Below, piece by piece: positions 1-14,900 of a stretch of DNA of 64,000 bases; position 1 is the stretch's first letter; every line of letters begins with the position of its first letter. The notes under the pieces were generated by a model, which was not told the DNA's origin, did not search any database, and worked only from the letters and a program-made list of their open reading frames with translations. Both the position numbers and the translations under genes were made by a program. The stretch is from positions 248,001 through 312,000 of the forward strand of contig BGZK01000483.1 in the NCBI GenBank assembly GCA_005406025.1, read 5' to 3'. Source of the stretch: Eumeta japonica. Lineage: Eukaryota; Arthropoda; Insecta; Lepidoptera; Psychidae.

Positions 1-243
1 TATGGATACGCGTCCATCATAAGTGTAAGCCTCTTTCCCTTCGAGGTCGTCGAAGTACATTTCAATGTCCACATCGTACTCCACCGGGATCACGCTCTCT
101 GGCAGACGGTAAGATGTATCTCTGGTCGTGCTGAACGCTTGCGCTGGCTCATCTAGATCTCTATCCCAGAAGAGTGGTAGATCACTGTTTACTGCTGAAC
201 TCAGCAAAATGACGCAGCCCACGGCCGCGTATAATCTCAGCAT
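1..243 (-). CDS. aminopeptidase N-like protein, first coding exon (partial, runs off left edge)
   Basis: The start codon is at 243-241, and 81 codons are read without a stop to the window edge. The product opens with a signal peptide (MLRLYAAVGCVILLSS...), then an acidic spacer, then SYRLPESVIPVEYDVDIEM and YTYDGRVSI. These match the YRLP...P..Y.v.l....f.FdG.v.I pattern that begins the M1-family N-terminal beta domain in the other three genes here. No zinc-site sequence lies in the window, so catalytic competence cannot be judged. It is the most downstream member of the head-to-tail cluster, about 2.6 kb after the stop of the next gene. The start is chosen because it gives a good signal peptide and lies about 82 nt after a TATA/initiator pair. 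Membership of the M1 aminopeptidase family is inferred from the N-terminal motif and the context. Confidence 0.85.
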   Translation of the reverse strand, partial: MLRLYAAVGCVILLSSAVNSDLPLFWDRDLDEPAQAFSTTRDTSYRLPESVIPVEYDVDIEMYFDDLEGKEAYTYDGRVSI

Positions 244-322
244 CTCGACTGTTTTACAGCTCCTCGACGATACACGTCTATCGTACAAACTCGCCGAACA
301 CGAGGGAACTGTGACGCGCTAA

Positions 323-367
323 AGTGATTTAACCAAATGATTTCAACATTTTATAACAATTTTATCT
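323..367 (-). promoter_or_regulatory. core promoter of the leftmost APN gene (TATA, initiator, GATA motif)
   Basis: Read on the minus strand, TATAAAAT lies at 355-348. Thirty bases downstream is TCACT, whose A (position 325) would be +1. AGATAA lies at 367-362, a few bases upstream of the TATA box. The implied 5' UTR is about 82 nt and unspliced. The spacing fits a classical TATA/initiator promoter; use as a transcription start is inferred. Confidence 0.5.
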
Positions 368-2763
368 TGCTTTTTAATATGCTGCCGAATTATCGATAAT
401 CTTGATATTATTTAGTGGTATTAAGATAGACGATAACAATAATTCAACATGGAGATATGAAAACTGTAATACGTTACATATATTCGTTGCACTAATAATT
501 TTATGTTGATTTCTCATTCAATACATAGAATATTGAAAATTAATCCGTCCGTTGAACTAGTATATCTCAGAGGACATTTAGTGAAAAATCTTTATATTTC
601 ACACCAATGTAGAAAGTAGTGGTACCACCATGAAGAGTAATATTTGTTTATGTAATTTTGAGAGGTAAATTGAAGTCTCAAGAAAATTCTTTTCGGAGTT
701 GTTGCAGAGATGTCAAACAAAAGTAGTTACATCGTCATTTCAAATACATACATATTTTTTAACTTTTATTAGTTTTGACCAAATACATTAAATTTACGAC
801 TACCTAGCCCGACTCTTTACTCCCTCCAACCCTCGGGTAACCCAGTATAAGTTTTTTTCAACCACCACGTAGCGTGGTGGTTGTGACTTAGGCGTGACTT
901 AGGAGTCACATTTGTTCTCGAACTAAACTATCAACATTGTCCTTACTTTTACTCAGTCTATTCTAACTACCAATTTCGTTTCCCCTATTAAAATGCTTAA
1001 AATTCATCTATGACTTTGGTAGTGTGAAGTCTACAACTATCTGTCTATTCTAATCAATTCGTATTTTATTTTTAAATAATATAACTTACTCAATAAATAC
1101 TAAAGTTTAAAATTCAATGAAACTAATGTTAAAAAAAAATACGATAATGAACAGATTGAATTAAAATTATGGTTCTATTTTCCATCAGTTTACAAAGCCT
1201 GTACTACCTAACGATTCAGTAAATAATTTCTATGAAAGTATATGTTTCGTTGTAATAGCAGTTATATCGCTTAAATGGAATTTCACAAAAACGTATTTAA
1301 AAGCTGGCTATTGCAGCTTCATAAGCTGTTTGTAGATAGAGGTTGGAAACCGATTTTTGTTTTCTCATTTTGTTAGATAAAGAAAACAAAGTAGTAATAG
1401 AATTAAATTTGAATAACGAAATATTTCATATAATAGAGTAGATAAATTGTGCATTTCTGTTATTTAATGAAATTTATTTTAATAATTACGTTGTACATGT
1501 ACTAATTATACGAGTGTTATGACATAAAAATAATGATTTCATCTGTTCATATTTTTGACTTTACATAACTACAAAACTTGTCAATACAAAGAACGAAAAG
1601 AATTAATCGTTGCATTGAAACCTGGGTAAAGTGTTTAAAAGATTAATAGTAACACGAGACTAGAATTTAATATTTTGTGCATTAGCTCAACGAATTCATT
1701 GCCACAATCGACAAATGCGTTTCGCTCGTTAAATTGTATAAGAACAAAATCACTTGTATAAGAAAAAAACGAAAATCGTCGCTCCGAGATTTAAAAGATT
1801 GTGCACGTGATAAAGTTTTCTTACTTGGCACGTGAATTGAGTAGAATGACCAAGAAACATGGACCTTATGGTCTCTTCAACCTTTTCTTTTTGCGCCCGC
1901 ATTATTAATTTTTAGTGTGTGTACTAATTCCTTAACAATTATGGACATTCCCATCCTTCGCCTTCACTTCTCACTAGCGAAGATGCTGGTACATCCGCCC
2001 TTCCCCCGCGCGGATGACAGTGCCTGCTCCCCGCTTAACGCATACCCGCACCTTTGCATATCAAAATTCATCGTGTGCACGCCCATGACACCCCGCGGCT
2101 TGCTATATTCAAGCGACTTAAAGTTTTGATGGAAAACACATGTGTCGGAGCTCCAAGATTGACGATGAATCTTTACTCTTCGTTATCCTTAGACTTAAAA
2201 TTAAGACTGTGACCGCTTTTATATGAATTTTATATCAGGAACAATCGAACCAGCCACATATGATAGATCGAAGGAATCCATTACTTTATGTTGACCGCAT
2301 CGCATCACAAAGACTTTCCGTATACATACATACAACTTTTTTTTAATAAGACTTCAAGGCAAACATGACCTGTATGAATATCGAACAAATTATTTCCTTA
2401 ATATATCTACATACCTAATTGATAGCAATAAAACTGAAGTGCAAATAAATATATTTTGCATCCATAAAAGCCCCTTATTACATACAGAAATTGTTTTTTT
2501 TACATTGCCCCTTTTACATAGTCCCTTAATACATTGCAGTTTCGGTGACATCGCAGCAACAAAATTGTAACCTTTTTGCTTGGCGCAATCTATTTCTCAT
2601 AGACCTTGTTTATCATTTAATTACAGATGAATAGGCCTCAAACGAGCTCTTATGATATCAGAAGGAAATAAGTAAGCCGAACTATACTTAAAAGTTTAAT
2701 GTATAAAATTGAGAGTGTAGATAATTGGAAATAAAATAAAGTTAGTATGTATAAATAAATAAA
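368..2763. other. intergenic stretch between the two left-most APN genes, no gene seen
   Basis: This is AT-rich DNA with no convincing reading frame. It holds a short perfect hairpin at 860-882 (aaccaccacg/cgtggtggtt) followed by a doubled gtgactta motif. A GC-richer patch at about 1985-2105 carries a 70-codon plus-strand frame with no recognisable protein; I left it uncalled. Confidence 0.5.
860..882. repeat. short perfect hairpin with adjacent gtgactta direct repeats
   Basis: A ten-base arm, aaccaccacg, pairs exactly with cgtggtggtt across a three-base loop. It is followed at once by ttgtgacttaggcgtgactta, which contains the octamer gtgactta twice, and by agtcac. It could be a transposon tip. 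Function unknown. Confidence 0.5.
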
Positions 2764-2769
2764 TTTATT
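2764..2769 (-). terminator. candidate polyadenylation signal of the 15-exon APN gene
   Basis: AATAAA on the minus strand (tttatt on plus), about 195 nt after the stop codon at 2964. Other AATAAA-like hexamers lie within 20 nt, so the exact signal used is not certain. Confidence 0.45.
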
Positions 2770-2963
2770 ATCTTCTTTTAAATTAAAATATTAACTATTT
2801 ACAATTATTTATGGACAATCATAATTACTACACTCATAGATATTCACGAGGAATCAATAACGTATTTTCGTTGTAAATTAATGTAGATTGCAGAAGCGTA
2901 GACTTGGAGTGAAGTAATCAGACAGCTGTTGTAACTACTTGATCGTCTTCACAGAACTACCAA

Positions 2964-5900
2964 CTATTGACGTAGAATGTGAACGGCGATGGCTGATAGG
3001 AGTAGCACGATCGGCGCGGTGATGGCGGCCGCCGCGTTGTAATTCTCGCGATTGCGCAGATAAGTGAGAAGTCCGACGGCAAAGTCGTTGCCCGTGCGCA
3101 GATTGGCCACACTGGAACTGATCACGCCTTGACCGGTCGCGAATTCGCCAGGTAACGCCAACTGGTTGGTGTAGAGCCATTGTTGGAACTGTGGATAAAG
3201 ATTTGTCTTATTAAAATATCAGATAACAAGAAAATAAAATATTTGGGATTGGTATTGATATATTTAAAGCACTAGTTTATCCGAAAACGAGAAACTGAAT
3301 TTAAAAAATTCTCTTTTAAAAGTAGACTCCGTAAAACTCCAAAACGTAGTCTTTTATTTTGATACCATTTATTACAACTATTAATCATACATCATGTGTT
3401 CTTAAATCAACAGTATTGTTAAAATTTTTGGAAAAACAAAAATCTCAATTCAATTCAACCAACCGATTCAATACAACACAATCATGCCACAATCTTATTT
3501 CTAAATTATATAATTACAGAGCGCACTTGAAATCGTATACGTATAATAGTTTGTTAAATTTACTAGTATATGACACAAAATATTTTATTGAAATAAATGA
3601 AGTAAATTAAAGTTAGTAGTAAGTTTTCTCTTAAGAAATCAGCAACGATTTCCACAAAGTCAATACATACAAGACATGTCAAATAAATGACAATCGATTT
3701 CTGCTATGTTCAGTGGTAACACTAACGCATTATCGTCGACGTTGCCACTAAATTCGAAAGTTATTGTACACACATAATAAGTTGCATGCCACTAGTTTTA
3801 GTAGTGTACTGAGCCCATGAGCGGATCCAGCCTTCAAGTGAGCGCACACATACCAGGTTCAGCGAGGAGTGGTTCTAATTACAACACTAGGACAAAAAAC
3901 CGACCCTAGGAGAGTTGTAACCCCCCATGACCCTACACCCTAGATCCGCCACTGGCTCAGCCGTCATCTTGAGGCGGTAATTTTTTGAAGATTTTCGCGA
4001 TCACAGTCCGACCAACGAGGATTTCAAGACTGACTGCGCATTCTAATCGTCGAAGATGAGAGACAATCTTCGCCCTTAACCTCGCGGTATATTACTAAAG
4101 CAAAAAAAGTTCACAAACACATTATTCATCTTGATTAACGCACTCGCAAATGATGACACTATTATCTGTTGCTTTAAAACTCACGGTGTTTACGACGAAA
4201 AGTATGGCACCGCAAGACCTAATGTTAGGGCTACCTTTTATGTTATTTAAAAGATTTGCAACGCTAAAAATCTATCAGACTCCACACGTGCTGTCTAATG
4301 TTTTCATGAGATTTTGACAGAAAAGGGCATATCAGCACCACCGCGTGTCCTTCTTCGAGCTACAATTTTGCTCTATTAGACATCTGGCTGTTCGTCAGGC
4401 TGAGGTGTCTCATGAAAATACATCGTTTTGATCGGGATCCGACCGCTCAGCAACAGAATAGATCTATTTAATTGTATGTCATGTTTTTGTATAGTAACTC
4501 AAAATTATGGACGTCTATTTATTATATTTATATCTATTTATTACCGTATTAAAGCATAAACAAAAAGATTTTTAGAGCTTCAGTTTAGATAATTGTTAGA
4601 AGCATTTGAAAAAAATGGAAGTAAATGTGAAACAAATGCATAAAATATACAGTATAAAATAATACATCTCAATCGATCAGCTACTTACATCCAGTATCAT
4701 TTCAAAATCAGTCATGAAATTCGTCAGTGCATTCAGCGCGACCACCAAGCGCGCTGAGCCGCCGTAACTGAAAACGAGGAAAGTCGTGAACATTTGCAAG
4801 GATATTTTTACAATAGTTTGTATCGTGGTAAGAACTAAAGAAAATTTCGTTACAGGGATCCTTGTAAAAAAATGTCAATCACATATTTGTGCAAGAATAA
4901 AGGCGAGGTAATTTTTTTACTTCTTTATTTACTGTTAAGAAATTTATATTTCTACTCTCTCTCCATCAGATATCCTGTTCCTTCCCAATGGACCGGCAAC
5001 ACACTTCTGGTGTTGCGGCTATCAATTAGCCACGGTAGTCACCTACTCTCTGGTAATTCGCATGTTAGTTTGCTTTTTGTTTTCAACTCAAAATTAAACT
5101 AATTATATACAAGTTTTTTTTTCTGAACTGAGAAAATACTACGATCTAGATCATGAAATAATTCTGTTGTATATACGTCTGTAAAGTTTGTTCTTAATGC
5201 AATTATGTATTGTAAATTCAATTACCAAAAATATTTCAATTGACATGTTCCAATCTGTACGTATACAAAAAACCGGCCAAGAGCGTGTCGTACCATGCTC
5301 ATTGTAGGGTTCCGAAGCCGTTATTATAAACAAATGCACTACAAATGAAAAAAAAACACTTTTTTCATGTTTCCAGCAGAAAAAAGGGATTAAGCACGTT
5401 AGTTCTCTATAACTAGAACAACTAGTGTAATATAAAGTTCACCAGCAAAAGTTCTTTTTGGCACTTATGCCCTTTTGTCTAGAAGCGTAGTTTTTAGCAA
5501 TAATTCATAAAGAGTATAGCCGGTTATATTCAAAACAATTTTTTGTTAAACGTATTTAGTAAGCGTTACCCTTGTAACAATAAACGCTTTCAAACTTTTT
5601 GGACATATGTTTTAAAAAATTAAAGGGGATATAATTTTTGCTACTTTTGGAGCGATTATTTCCAAAAATATTCAATCAATCAAAAAATTGCTTATAAATC
5701 TTAGTGTTTTTAAAAGAACTATCGAAACATGTACTACACGTTGATGTTTGCTAAAAAAATTTTTTTCAGCTTCTGTTACTTGTATAGCGTACCCCCTCTA
5801 GAAATATTTATTTTTGTTATTCATCTACCAAACTAAGTGGCGGCTTATACGAGACACCTATATTCCATATATTATCAATATACGTCTTGCTGTCCTTGAG

Positions 5901-8900
5901 TAAAATTCCTGTGAAATACGGACGGACAGACTTGACCAAACTATAAGGGTTCCGTTTTAGTCATTTTAGCTCGGAACCCTAAAAAAGACACTGTATATTA
6001 AGAATTATTTTTGGTTAGATTATACAATATTTTTGTATAGACATGAAGTGAAAGGATTTTGTTCCAAAATAATGTAACAAATTAGTCATAATATATTCAG
6101 TAATCTTGTAATAGTATTTGAATACTAACTGCTCCCGAATTTCAGCGAAATTCTGCTTAACGAATTCCAACACCGTTTCCAGATTTTCAGGGTTGCCTTG
6201 AAGGGCGTAATTGAAAGCGTTGGTTCTGTCGTGGTACCTGATGAGGTCGTTGTGCATGGACTGTTGCAAGTAGCTGAAACAAACCAGAGTTATCAATGTG
6301 TGTGTCTGGTCATCTTTAAGTTTTGATTCCATTGACACTAATACGATATTCTATATAATATTAGTAACAGTACGTAAAATATATATGCATAATACACTAT
6401 AGACTAAAATTATAGAATAGCATGAGATATTTTTTATTAAAACTTACTTTTTGGTTTACGTAAATAAAAAGAACAGTGGTAGTTGAGTGTTAGAAATGGT
6501 AGCCAATTACATGCGTTATCTACAAATATCGATGCAATCGTGGCCTTGAATACCATCCTAAATCTTTATCTAAACTTAGAGTACCTAGGCCATTAGAAGT
6601 AACGTTAAATAAAATGCCATCATGTGCTATATTTGAATTGAAGTTTATTTTTTATTGATTATGATATAGAAAAGGTTATCATTATCTAGCTATAACTCAG
6701 ATGAACTCACTCCACAATACTCGTCTGGTTCTTGGTGCAGGCCAGCGCCCTCAGGATGACCACCATGTCGGCGGTGTTCTCAGAAGCGGTGTACTGCTGC
6801 CACAGGAACTGGTAATCCGCGTAACCACCCTCTCTCAAACCGATGCAGAAGACATACCGTCGGAGATTCACAGGCACCCTACTGGGGTGTGAGGAGGAGT
6901 GATTTATTTAATTAGACGATTCCATTGCGTTGGTATGTACTGATATTGATTGAATGGTGTTGTTATTGTATTGAAATTACTTACATACACTCAAACAGTG
7001 ATTCATAATAAAAGTTTTGATGATTTTATTCTCTGAATTCCGAATTATATATTAAAAAATAATATTAAATCGTATGTATATAAAAAAAAAATAAAAAATC
7101 GATATATTTCGTAATTTCATTTTGTTGTATAATTTGAAAGTTAAATAGGACTATATCTCAGTATTAAGTTAGAGATTTTCAGAACTTACGACTGAGTAGG
7201 GTTTGCTCTGAACGCGTTCCAACGTCGCAGGCTGTCTTCGACGCAGGCTTCGTGGCCCAAGTTGCAGACGTAGTTCATGATCTGCATGCGATTCAAGATG
7301 GTGGACACGGAGTCGGCGGCCCTTTCTTCGAAACCGAGATGCTCTATGACGGCCTCCATTTGTTCCAGAAGATACTCCTGAACGGACAGAAGACAATGAA
7401 TAAATTAAATGAGACCGATTTTAGGATGAACAATAGAATATCGGTGGCGTGATGTTTCTAGCCAATGATGTCAACTTAATATAAAAATGAGGATTCGAAA
7501 GCAGAAGGTTTCGCAGTTAATGCATTTATTTTAACAGAATTTCACCCCGTTTTACTGTTGTATAATTAAAATAAATAAGAAAACAACGTGAATTACTGAA
7601 TTAAGTTGAGAATGTCCTAGAATTCAAATGATATTTATGGTAATGGTGCTCAATTTGGTGAGTCATATCAATTTTGCAATCTTTACAGATGAAAATTTCA
7701 TCATAGCGCTTCAATCGAGATCGATACTTAATTAGAATATTTGATTTCTATTGAGATGTTGCAACAGCATCCAGTCTTTTATTACAGTGCGATAACACGC
7801 GATAAAATACAAATTTCTATAAGCAAAAGAAAATAAATAAAGCAGGATTACAAAACAAATGAAAACGAATGCAACATATAGTGCAACGTAGAATGCAATC
7901 CTTACATCATACTCCTCCCTCAGGGTGGGCAGGTGCTCGATGCGCCGCCGGAACCAGTCGAGCTGGCCGAGCGCGCCCGCCCACACGTAGTAGTCGGTCT
8001 CGTACTTCAGGAAACGCAAAATCCTGAACGCCAAGATGAGATCCATTTTGCCCGCTCGCGCGAACACCAGTACGTCGTTGACGATCTGAATTACCGATCA
8101 CATGTTCTCATCGAATCCGACGCAAATTTAGTTTGGAATCGGAATATTAAATAACATTTGGGGTTGAATATGGAATGGATTATTTAACAGTGTCAAAACA
8201 GAGAACTTGCTATTTGGCAATACTTCATTATTTATAATAATCAAAATAATGGCAAGCTAAGACAGATTACCAACATGATAATATCGATCGATTGTTTTTC
8301 TAGATTGAAAACTACGTTTTGATAATTAAAATGATTAAAACAAAACGATGGGTATTAAAAGTGTTACTGACCTGGGCCCTATTGAGCTTATGAATCACTT
8401 CCCTGTCCTCCATGAGCTGCCGGGCGAGCAGTTCCCAGTTGCGTTCATCGTAGTTCACTCTGTAGTATCCTGTTAATATAGAATTAACGTTCAGAACTGA
8501 ACACATTACATACACTGCATTTCCTATAGCACAGTTACGTACAACTTCGCCTTAAGATTTATACATATTTTATATATAATTTTATTTTTAGTAGTAACTA
8601 AATAATTTAAGCATAAGTGATCGGTTACGATAGAGAGAGAGTAAAATTTTGTTAATGATTGTTCTATTGACTGAAATAAAAAGCATAGAACAGTCTAAGA
8701 ACTATCTTATCTATTAAAAGTGTCTTAATACTAAATAAATGAAGCTTGACAGTATCCTTCACAGATGTGATATGGTAATTTTGAAGACGAATAGAGGTTC
8801 GAAAATTAAAATTATTTTTACAAGCGTCTTTTTTAAGTAGGCATAACTTAAAATTAAGAAGGCAATAGAATCTGAGCGACACAGCGGTATCGACGAGCCA

Positions 8901-11900
8901 AGAATAGAAAACGACAACGAGACCGGGAGAAACAAGTGGATCTGCTAGGATTAAAATTGAAACTATAAACGGGAATAAAAGGCGAGGTCATGAATGGGAC
9001 TAGAATCGAATTCGGATTCATAGTAGGACCGTTGCATGGGAATTTTTACACTCCGTATGCAAACGAAGGCATGGCCTAAAGCTGGTATTGAATAACCATT
9101 GTACTATACGTGTATCAAAAATTTTTGTACTTAATTCCAAAAAGTGCATAATTGTTGTTGTATTTTATCACATTCTGTCGTGTTACAACTTGTCATTTAC
9201 ACCCCTTTATAAACAAATGCTAAGAATTGTTTGCACTGTTTGATTAAACGGAGACATCTAAAGTATTTGGATCGCTGCTAAACAGTTAATTTCAAACACT
9301 ATGAGACTACATTTTTAAATACGTTTCTATAATTTGAAGGAAGTAACCTAATTTACGACATTTCTCGAAAACGTTGTGACAATTAGATTCCGTTTATTGT
9401 TCATAAGAGAAAACAATATTTTAAATTCAGAAAAAAAGACTGTTTTTTTTATTGTGCGAAGTGGATCTACTGTAGGACGTATTAATTCAATTTGGCGTTC
9501 ACACTGTTTTTTTAACCACATTCTCTCTTAACGGTCAAAGTAGAGCGATCTCTTTTCGACTAGTACTCAGCCGGTTTGAGGTATTTGAGTAAATCGTGTT
9601 CAATATGGTAATAGTTTTAGTTAAACTTATTTAGTTAAAGCTTATTTCTTGAACGCTGCAGACAATGGTTTTTCATTGTACAAAATTTGGCTGTTACATT
9701 GAATGAACATTCTCGAGGTCGTCGACTGGTAGAGACTAGTATATATCTAATGTTTACTTTGATGAAATCGTGTTATATCATAGGTTTATTATCCGATTAA
9801 TTGAGACACTCGCATTAGTGATGTAAAATTTATACAAAACGAGCACACACCAGACTGAGCAACGTTCAGGATAACCCAATCCTCGCCAGCCGGGTTGGGC
9901 AAAGTGGACGTGCGCTCGGTGAGCACGGTCACGGGCCTGGTGTTCTCGAAGTCGGGCTCCCGTCCGCGGGTGTACGTAATCGGTATTTGCCACAGAGTGT
10001 CGGGAACGTTTTCGGACCATAGGAAACGTTCCTGCAACAACAGATGTGTTTCAACTTCTTACGTGTCGATCGTATAACGATGTACTTGTATGTTATTTTT
10101 AAACAGTTTACCTGTCTGATGGCGATACCGCCTTCGTCCCTGTTGACTTCCGCGTGCACGACGGGGGCGCCGGCGTTCTGCACCCAGGTGTCGAAAAGGT
10201 TGACGATGTTGACGTTGAAATTGAAGGCGGCGTCGGCTGCCGTCGCGGCCCGGAACGCTTCGTACATCAGCGCCGGGGTGCCGAGTCCGTAAGCGCTAAA
10301 CAGATGAGTCGTAATATTGAAAACCTGTTGTATTTATTTATTTGTTTTTTTTTTTGGGGAAAAATAAGCAAAATATTTCATGAACATAGTAGGTTTTTTA
10401 CTTTTTAGGCTTCTGTACGGAAGTCTAAAAACTTACTAAACTTACGCCATCTATCTTACTTTTAAAAGGCTGTCTAGTTTTTGAACCATATATCAGTTCA
10501 AACTGTATCAAGACCTTTATTATTATGGCAAGTATCTTGTATAATAATTAAAAAAAAAAACAGGTAATTCAAAAATTAAAATGGTTTCCATACAGGAAAC
10601 ATATTTTATTTAACGATTTATTATTTTTTTTTATTTGGCTCTATTGTACAAGTGATAATGCATTCTAGCATCGAATTTGATGTCACTGCATGAAATACTT
10701 TGAGACAGTGAATTTTAAAAATTAGGTACATTTTTTGGACAATTCCAAATACGTGTCTAACCGAATTGAATGATGATACGAAACCCTAGGTGCACTAGAA
10801 CAACTTGCCAGTTTTATATTGCATATGAACGAAATAAAACTTAAGACCATTACAGCTTTATTTAATTAACATACATTAATATAAATTCTCGCGACGCCTA
10901 ATAGGTGATATTAGTAAGATAATTATCATCACAACGCTACTCACTTGTCCCTCAGGTACCGTCTCAGAGCGTCCCTAAAGGTGTTCGCCCCCACGAAATG
11001 CTCCAACATGCGGAGAACCGATGCCCCCTTCTGGTAGCTGGTGGTACTGAAATGCGCGTTGATCGACGGGTTGTCCGCCACCGCCGACCAGTTCATGGGG
11101 GTGGCGCCGTTCGCCGCGTCCCCCAAGAGGGCGCTGTGCACGTAGTCCACGACGAACTGCTCGTCGAGTTCCAGATCTTCATCGGCCTGTCACAACATAA
11201 CAATTATTTTTATTGTTATTTTGACATTACACTATATCTAAGAAGGAAATGAACTAAACTGAAAGTGTAAAGTTAAAATATTATAAATGAGTTATGAATA
11301 TCGCAATTGAAAAAACCGTTTGAATATTCTAAATATTTAATTTTATATTATTGTATATAGTTAATCATATAACCACTCCTTTACAATAATAAATATCATG
11401 TTTAGGTTTATAATATACTAGCTTTCGTACGTGACTCCGCCTGCGAGAACATAGAATGAAACATACTGCATTTGTAAGTTCGAGGTTCACCAAGATACCT
11501 GTGAAAACCTCATTCAACCCTGAGTAGCGGTTTTTTTATGATGCGTAAACAAACAAACAGAGAAACAGACAAGATTTTTTACTTCCCATTACAAGTCTAT
11601 TATTATATTTAGTCTTATAATTATAATATTATAAATAGTCTTCTATTATAAATCTTGTATTCACATAAAACTTAAATCACACTCCAAAACAAATGCTATT
11701 TTCGTTATCAACTTCTCAAAAATCTAATCGTACCTCAATAACGACAATTATATCGATTTTTAAGTATCTTTTCACCCCTAAAGTTTGATTTAAAAAATCT
11801 CAAAATACGTATATTTACTTATTAGTGTCTGGGAGTACTTTTATGAAATTTCTTGTTGAAATGTCTATTTAACATTGACACTTAAACCCCCATTTCTTGT

Positions 11901-14900
11901 CTACAACAGACAAGAACTTAAGAAGGACTTTCCGAAATTCAACCCATAAAGGAGTAAAATGGGGGTTTAAGTGTCAATGTTAAATTGTTAAAATATTAAA
12001 AATTGAAATATTGAACAACGATTTTTTTAGGTTGTCTAAAAAAATCTTTGTTCAAAATTTCAATTTTCTGGATCGAAGGGTCTGGGCTGGGCGTTGATGA
12101 GTCAGTTAGTCAATTAAGACTTTTCTTTATGTATGTAAAGCTAAACACAACGACACGGTTGCAAATGTTGTATCTCTATATAATACTGACAATTAGGAAT
12201 TTAATGAACTAATTTACTGCCATTTGAAAGTTATGAGTTATCTTGAAGATAACCCATGAGTGATTGAAAGAAAAATACGTTATTTAAGTCGTTCTATATA
12301 ACAATGACAATAAATTGAAAATTGTTATGTCACCAAAACTCTACGTACCATTTTAGAAAAGAAACTAAGAAATTAAACTAATTTTAGTTTAAAATATTAT
12401 GCGTGATATAGAATAATATTTAAAATTTATTCGATTTATATTATAACTTCAAATCTATTTTCAAAAATTAAAAGAAATTATTCTAATTTGTCTCACTCAT
12501 GCCAAGCAAGGTCTTTTCAACTTCGAATTTTAGAAGAAACTTAGTTTTAATTGGCTAATATATTGATTATAAGTTTATTTAATTTATCCTTTTGGTTAAA
12601 ACATTTTAATTTCTTTTATTTAGTACGTTTGCATTTTCTTCTATTTAATACTCCTTGCTTGGTCATGAACATCACATGCTCGGTTGCCCGAAATTGACTA
12701 AATAGTCCAAACCAAAAATTTGTAATTTGTTCAACTTAGTTAACTAAAAAAAGTATCTCCGTAACTAAGAACTGAAGAATTTGCAAAATAAGCTCTTTCA
12801 GTCAATTATCCCTTGTAATAATATTTTTATTTGATTTTAATATAATTTTTATTATACGTTTTGTGTATAATATATACAATCAACTTCGTGTGTGCTTTTC
12901 GCCGCAAAACTCGCAAAGTAATTCTTCACACGACTTGACATTTTGATACAACGTCGCATTCAAATACTCTCCGTTTTAATTAGCATTTTTTTATTACTTC
13001 ATCCGCGTACTTGTATTGTTGAACCGAATACTGATTCTGAAAATTCTTTCATTCGTATTGAACTACGTATACATATTTTATTGTGATAGTAATATTTTCC
13101 CCGGCTTCGTACGAATTACAATCGCGACCGGTAGAGTTATCTAGATCAAAAGCGTAAAGGAAAGCAATCGAGAGCCGGAACCGGAACCGAAATTGAGTGT
13201 AGAAACAGAATCAAAATCAGGAACAGGGACGGTAATGAAACGCAACGAACAGTAATTAAACGAAATTGTGATTAACAGCAATATCGATCTGTTTAAAGGA
13301 CGAAAGAATGTATATTTTATGTTCATATGAGCGAAGCTTCGAACGGAAGTATAATAAAAAAATAACATTATCATATCATATGTATATATGAGCTAAGCAG
13401 GTCTTTTGTTATCACAATAACCGCATTATATTTAAATTCATTTCAATAATTCGATGCGAATGGAGCCTTGAATAAATACTCTTGTACATGATTCTAAATT
13501 AAATCACAAAAATCAATCAATTCATTGATGTTTATTAATCACCTTTAGGACATGACTGTCGTCCTTAAGGACCTACTTAGAGAATGTACCACAAATCATC
13601 AGCAGAAAGCCGCATGCCAATACCATTTAACTGCTCGTCTTAGGAAATCGATATCGTATCGACATAACCATAAAATGAAACGCATATACCACCTCTATTC
13701 TGTTGTGGATAGTAAACATTTTTCTACAATCAATAAAACTTACAATCTTATCGCACCTTAAAAAAACAATTAATTTGAGGCTGATTGATATCGGAACGAT
13801 TAGAATAAAACGAATTCCGACAAACGTAATTACATAGCCGATAAGTTACATTTAAAGCGATGCACCGACCTGCCTCAAACATGCAGACAGCCTTGAAAAT
13901 GCGAAATTGTTGTGCAATCGTAATGTATTTGGAAAAAGTGCATTTAAAATTTAACGCTTATATTATTCTACACCATCGATGACATGTTTAATGTTATGTA
14001 TCAAGAGATATTCTTCATTACTAAATGAGTACTTACGCTCATAGGTTCTCAAAATATTGCTGTGAAACATTATAATCCATATTCAATATATTTTTTAACT
14101 ATATGTATATTGATACTTAAAAAAATCTATTTTTTTTAAGACTCACTGTATAATAAATATGCATAAGTACGAATGCTTATCCAAAGTACTGCAGTAATCC
14201 TATATCTTGCCTTATTAATTATCTGTCTAACAACTCATCTTCTCATAATGTTTCTCAAGTACACATACTGTCGAATAGGACCCTGGTGAACTATAATACA
14301 GGTAACCTGTACCCAACTTAATCCTAAGATAACCGTTTAATTGTAAAATGTACTCTCAAAGATGCTGCCTGATTGAGATGAAAAATAAATTATTATTATT
14401 ATTTTATATATAGAAAGTTGCTTAAATTTCTTACGGAAAATAAACATTGTTTACTGAATGTTTTTAAGTCGGAAAATAAAAACGCAAGAAGGAAGTTTAA
14501 GGTTTCCATTCAAACAATAGTTATCTAAAACGGTTTTTGAAATGTAACCGTTTTGCTCTCGATCATTGATTAACATAGAATGACGAATATTTAAAAAGCT
14601 GTCAAAAAAAAATATACACGTTATAAAACTTTATGTACCCCGTGGGCTCCAAAGTATTCGAAGAAGCTGGCGAATGACTCGTTGAGCCACAAATTGCTCC
14701 ACCAGAAACAAGTGACCAAGTTACCGAACCACTTGTGCGCGAGCTCGTGGGCCATGATGGTCGCGATGAATATCTTGTTGATGATATTCGTGTTCTGTGG
14801 ATCGTAGAGCAGGTACGCCTCTCTGAAAATGATCAATTGTATATATTCACTCATACACCGCAAAAATTTAATCAAAACATAAATCCGGAGAAGTGAAATT

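Noticed and set aside
1985..2129. GC-rich 70-codon frame near 2 kb
   Set aside because: No recognisable protein on either strand and no splice or promoter context.
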